A stretch of DNA of 64,000 nucleotides. Source: Paenibacillus sp. FSL H7-0357. GTDB lineage: Bacteria; Bacillota; Bacilli; Paenibacillales; Paenibacillaceae. The DNA lies in contig NZ_CP009241.1 of the NCBI RefSeq assembly GCF_000758525.1, positions 7,049,501 to 7,113,500 on the forward strand. Direction: 5' to 3'. The notes below the pieces were generated by a model, which was not told the DNA's origin, did no database searches, and was given only the letters and a program-made list of their open reading frames with translations. Position 1 is the stretch's first letter, and each line of letters begins with the position of its first letter. This document shows positions 61,394 through 64,000 of this stretch, one piece after another. A program made the position numbers and the translations under genes.

Positions 61394-64000
61394 TCACGAT
61401 TCGATAGTTACGGTCTTCGTGTTCTGTTCCCATTTTACGGTCAAACCTAGCTGTTCTGAGACCAATCTTAGAGGTACTAAAGTCCTGCCCTGTAGGATCA
61501 AAGGGGCTACTTCAGCACTCTGCCGTTTCCCGTTCAACACATATTCCTTGCTATTCACAGTAAGTTCCATAACTTTTGCACCGCGCAAAATCAAGATCTT
61601 CTTGGTGCTTGAATTCCAACCTGCACTGCCGCCAAACGCGTCCATCACATATTTAATCGGCACATAAGTACTCTCACCTTTAACAACCGGAGCTACGTCA
61701 ATGGGTTTATCCGCTCCGTTCAGTGCCATGGATTTGGAACCAATCTTCATTACAGCAGTTCCCTTCGGAAGTCCGGCTTCACTAGAAAGCGACGGCATCA
61801 CAAAGGAAAGATTGTCAAAAGCAACGGTGCCGGTTTTGGCCCGCTCGTCTTGTCCTTCCTCTACATTCACCACATACAATCTCTTTAAGGAAGCAGGGTA
61901 TTTAATTCCGGAGCCTGACAAATCAATATTCAAGCTTTTCCAGCCGTTCCAGTCGATAACTTTGGCCAAATCAATATAAGCTGTAGTTCCGCTGCTGTCC
62001 ACTACTTCCGCCCGCAGCCAATTCAAACTCATATCGCCCATGACATCAATCGACATTGAGGTCGCTGCTGCCGGGATGCTTTTACCGCTCGTACCATTGA
62101 ATTGGGCGTAGGCATACATTTTGCCACTGCCGGCCGTCATGTCATAGCTGAGCGACAGCACCTTGGAGCCTGCCCGTTCAGCACTGCCGGCCGTAACCCC
62201 CGCAGTTCCTGTTACAGTGTTGACATTGGAAGTAAAGGCAATCGGATAAGTTACATTCTCAAAGTCTTCCCAGGTAGAAGCAGCCGCTGCCGACAATACA
62301 ACTGCAGTGCTGAAGCCGTCATAACGGGCTATCGCATATCCGGTAGTCACACCAGGATTGACAGAATCAACTGTGAGCTTGCCATCCTGCACACTGCCCT
62401 TAAAACCAACGAACTCCCATTTGAGTGCTGAATTCGGCACTGAAATTGTTGCTCCGCTCTTGGCAGCCGCCGTCACAGGCACGGATACCGATGCGCCGGC
62501 CGTCAGAGGGGCTGTAGCCGTCCCGACAGACAGACCGTTCAGATCCTCACCACCCAGAACAGTGACCTTAGTAGACGCGCTGGCCGTACCGCTGGTCGCT
62601 GTCAAGGTGACTGTCCCCGGTTTCACTCCGGTCACTTCCCCCGTACTTACACTTGCACTGCCATTGCTTGCTACCCAAGCCGGGTTTGCTGCAGCTACAT
62701 CGATTGGATTATAGTACGTATCATAGCCTTTTAAAGAATAGCTTTCCTTTTGTCCGATCAGAAGCACCGGGCTGCCGCTGATTTTAATCCCTTTTACTTC
62801 GCCTTTTGGAGCAGAGGTAAATACGCCAAGCCCGTTGACAATGCTACGCTGCTCTTTGCCATACTCTGTATTAAACGTTAGCGTGGTGGAGGTTTCAGCC
62901 AAAGGCCGGTCTACCATCGTTGTGGAGCCGCCTCCGTCCAGATTGAGCCCCTTCCAGACACCGATATTCGTCATGAAGGATTGCAGCTCTGTCAGCGACA
63001 TTCCGGCACTGTTGTCATTTTTCTCGGCTGCGATTACATAGGCATATCGTCCATCCTGTGAATACCCCAGCGCTGTGCGGGCACGGTAACCGCCAAGACT
63101 ACTGGTTGAGCGCGAGAAGGTCGCGGCTTTACCGCCATTGACCAGTATCGTATGTCCACCTATCATCATCTGCAGATTGGCGGGATCAAGCTCCTGCTGC
63201 GTTGTTTTGGAGCGTAGCGTATAGTCTGTGACCAGTTTTTGTCCTACAGCCAGGTGACCCGTAACAAACTGGGAAGCAAGTCCATGTGTCCGCAGAATAT
63301 AGGCACCTTTAGGAACCGCTATTGCCAGAGCTTTACCGGCTTCTGAAATTTGGGTAATAGTACCATTTTCAACCAGAACCTCTGTGGGGCTGGCTGAGCT
63401 GTTCTTCGGCCGCTCCCGCGCAGTCCAGACATCCGTATAAATATAGGCAGCATTAGCATGGCTGTATGTAGAACTGCCGCCTTCAGGTGTATAGGCCCCT
63501 TTGTTGATGCCGGATAACGGGAATTGCGAACCATCCTCCGCCGTCACCAGCCCTTCAAACGTAAATTCGTCAATCACAGGCTTGCGGTCCTTGGTAACAG
63601 CAAAGGCGTACATTCCATTAATCAGCGACGGCGTTGAAACAACAACTCCGCCCGTTACCTGTCCACCAATAGGAGCGCCTTCACCACTTGTATTGAAATA
63701 GTCTCCATTAACTGCAGCCACTGCGCCGGTTTCTGCAGCCATCCCCCCTGTGCTTTGGCGCGTAGTCAGGTTGCCGCCTTTGCCGGTCATCACATCTAGA
63801 GATACGTAGGGGTTAGTCAGATCTACACGTACTACATCTGCGAGTCCTGTCGCATTTTTGCCAGAGCGGGTGGTGACAAATTTATATTTCATCATCACTG
63901 CACCTGAAGTGATTACTTCCTCACCCAGTTTGGTTACTTTGAAGGAGGCTGCTGCCTGAGCCACCGATGCGGTTCCTGGCCCGAAATGAGGCAACCCTTC
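61394..64000 (-). CDS. Phosphodiester glycosidase (NAGPA-like) surface protein with Ig-like and copper-amine-oxidase-type stalk domains (5' end outside window)
   Basis: At least 868 residues are visible and the start lies beyond the window edge; the first residues look like the end of a signal peptide (VAQAAASF). Order: NAGPA/exopolysaccharide phosphodiester glycosidase domain (about 30-400, with AAVNGDYFN and GLNLDGGGSTTMV), a Big2-like Ig domain (about 410-480), a beta-sandwich with carbohydrate-binding features (about 580-730), then two copper-amine-oxidase N-terminal-like repeats at the C-terminus (YVPIKYVMDAFG, LVPLRLVSEQLG). It probably acts on wall or capsule phosphodiesters. It lies 42 bases upstream of degS. 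Confidence 0.83.
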   Translation of the reverse strand, partial: EGLPHFGPGTASVAQAAASFKVTKLGEEVITSGAVMMKYKFVTTRSGKNATGLADVVRVDLTNPYVSLDVMTGKGGNLTTRQSTGGMAAETGAVAAVNGDYFNTSGEGAPIGGQVTGGVVVSTPSLINGMYAFAVTKDRKPVIDEFTFEGLVTAEDGSQFPLSGINKGAYTPEGGSSTYSHANAAYIYTDVWTARERPKNSSASPTEVLVENGTITQISEAGKALAIAVPKGAYILRTHGLASQFVTGHLAVGQKLVTDYTLRSKTTQQELDPANLQMMIGGHTILVNGGKAATFSRSTSSLGGYRARTALGYSQDGRYAYVIAAEKNDNSAGMSLTELQSFMTNIGVWKGLNLDGGGSTTMVDRPLAETSTTLTFNTEYGKEQRSIVNGLGVFTSAPKGEVKGIKISGSPVLLIGQKESYSLKGYDTYYNPIDVAAANPAWVASNGSASVSTGEVTGVKPGTVTLTATSGTASASTKVTVLGGEDLNGLSVGTATAPLTAGASVSVPVTAAAKSGATISVPNSALKWEFVGFKGSVQDGKLTVDSVNPGVTTGYAIARYDGFSTAVVLSAAAASTWEDFENVTYPIAFTSNVNTVTGTAGVTAGSAERAGSKVLSLSYDMTAGSGKMYAYAQFNGTSGKSIPAAATSMSIDVMGDMSLNWLRAEVVDSSGTTAYIDLAKVIDWNGWKSLNIDLSGSGIKYPASLKRLYVVNVEEGQDERAKTGTVAFDNLSFVMPSLSSEAGLPKGTAVMKIGSKSMALNGADKPIDVAPVVKGESTYVPIKYVMDAFGGSAGWNSSTKKILILRGAKVMELTVNSKEYVLNGKRQSAEVAPLILQGRTLVPLRLVSEQLGLTVKWEQNTKTVTIES

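Noticed and set aside
1..64000. CRISPR arrays, tRNA or rRNA genes, prophage or insertion-sequence transposases
   Set aside because: No regular spacer-repeat array, no cloverleaf or rRNA signature and no transposase or integrase motif was found.

Overview
The window looks like a chromosomal segment of a motile, spore-forming Gram-positive bacterium, most probably a Paenibacillus. It has moderate GC, AGGAGG-type ribosome sites with frequent TTG and GTG starts, SLH and copper-amine-oxidase-like surface domains, and a backbone that follows the Bacillus subtilis order degS-degU-comFA-comFC-yvyF-flgM-flgN-flgK-flgL-yviE-fliW-csrA-hag-flaG-fliD-fliS-fliT ... hpf-secA-prfB-yvjA ... ftsE-ftsX-ctpB-minJ. 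Almost all of this backbone is on the minus strand. No rRNA, tRNA, phage, IS transposase or CRISPR array was seen. The genus call is inference from synteny and gene content.

Region by region: 1-3.7 kb has a truncated GAF/LuxR regulator and a three-gene ABC-2 exporter. 3.7-8.3 kb holds a small secreted protein, an RND pump of the SwrC type and a RhaM-like mutarotase. 8.5-13.8 kb is an ABC exporter with a divergent NarL-type two-component system, matching the LnrLMN/LnrJK (YfiLMN/YfiJK) layout in gene content and size. 14-20 kb is the division and cell-wall block (MinJ-like PDZ protein, CtpB, an M23 hydrolase with an EnvC-like coiled coil, FtsX, FtsE). 20.3-24 kb is a mixed block: VanW protein, CBS protein, IseA-like inhibitor and an esterase.

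24.1-32.9 kb is a full arginine pathway from N-acetylglutamate onward (argC-J-B-D-F-G-H), interrupted twice by MITE-like palindromic elements. 33-39.2 kb has a YitT protein, prfB with its programmed frameshift, secA and hpf. 39.3-41.4 kb has an SLH surface protein with a 34-codon upstream ORF, and a cold-shock gene. 41.5-52.1 kb is the late flagellar and chaperone block with three recognisable sigma-D promoters and a CsrA-type hairpin in the flagellin leader. 52.2-55.6 kb is a plus-strand OmpR-type two-component system plus ABC transporter set into the backbone between yvyF and comFC. 55.6-61.4 kb is comFC-comFA (no comFB) and degU-degS. The window ends inside a large phosphodiester-glycosidase-like surface protein.

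The parts connect. CsrA and FliW sit just upstream of hag and are known to control flagellin translation. FlgM restrains sigma-D until the hook is complete. FliS, FliT and FlgN are the matching export chaperones. FtsEX is encoded with a likely partner hydrolase. The two ABC/two-component modules look like antibiotic sensing and resistance units. I found no clearly new multi-gene system. The least ordinary signals are the palindromic element family, the sigma-D promoter built into a terminator hairpin, the CsrA hairpin in the hag leader, the 13-residue repeats in ComFA and the small ORF before the SLH gene.
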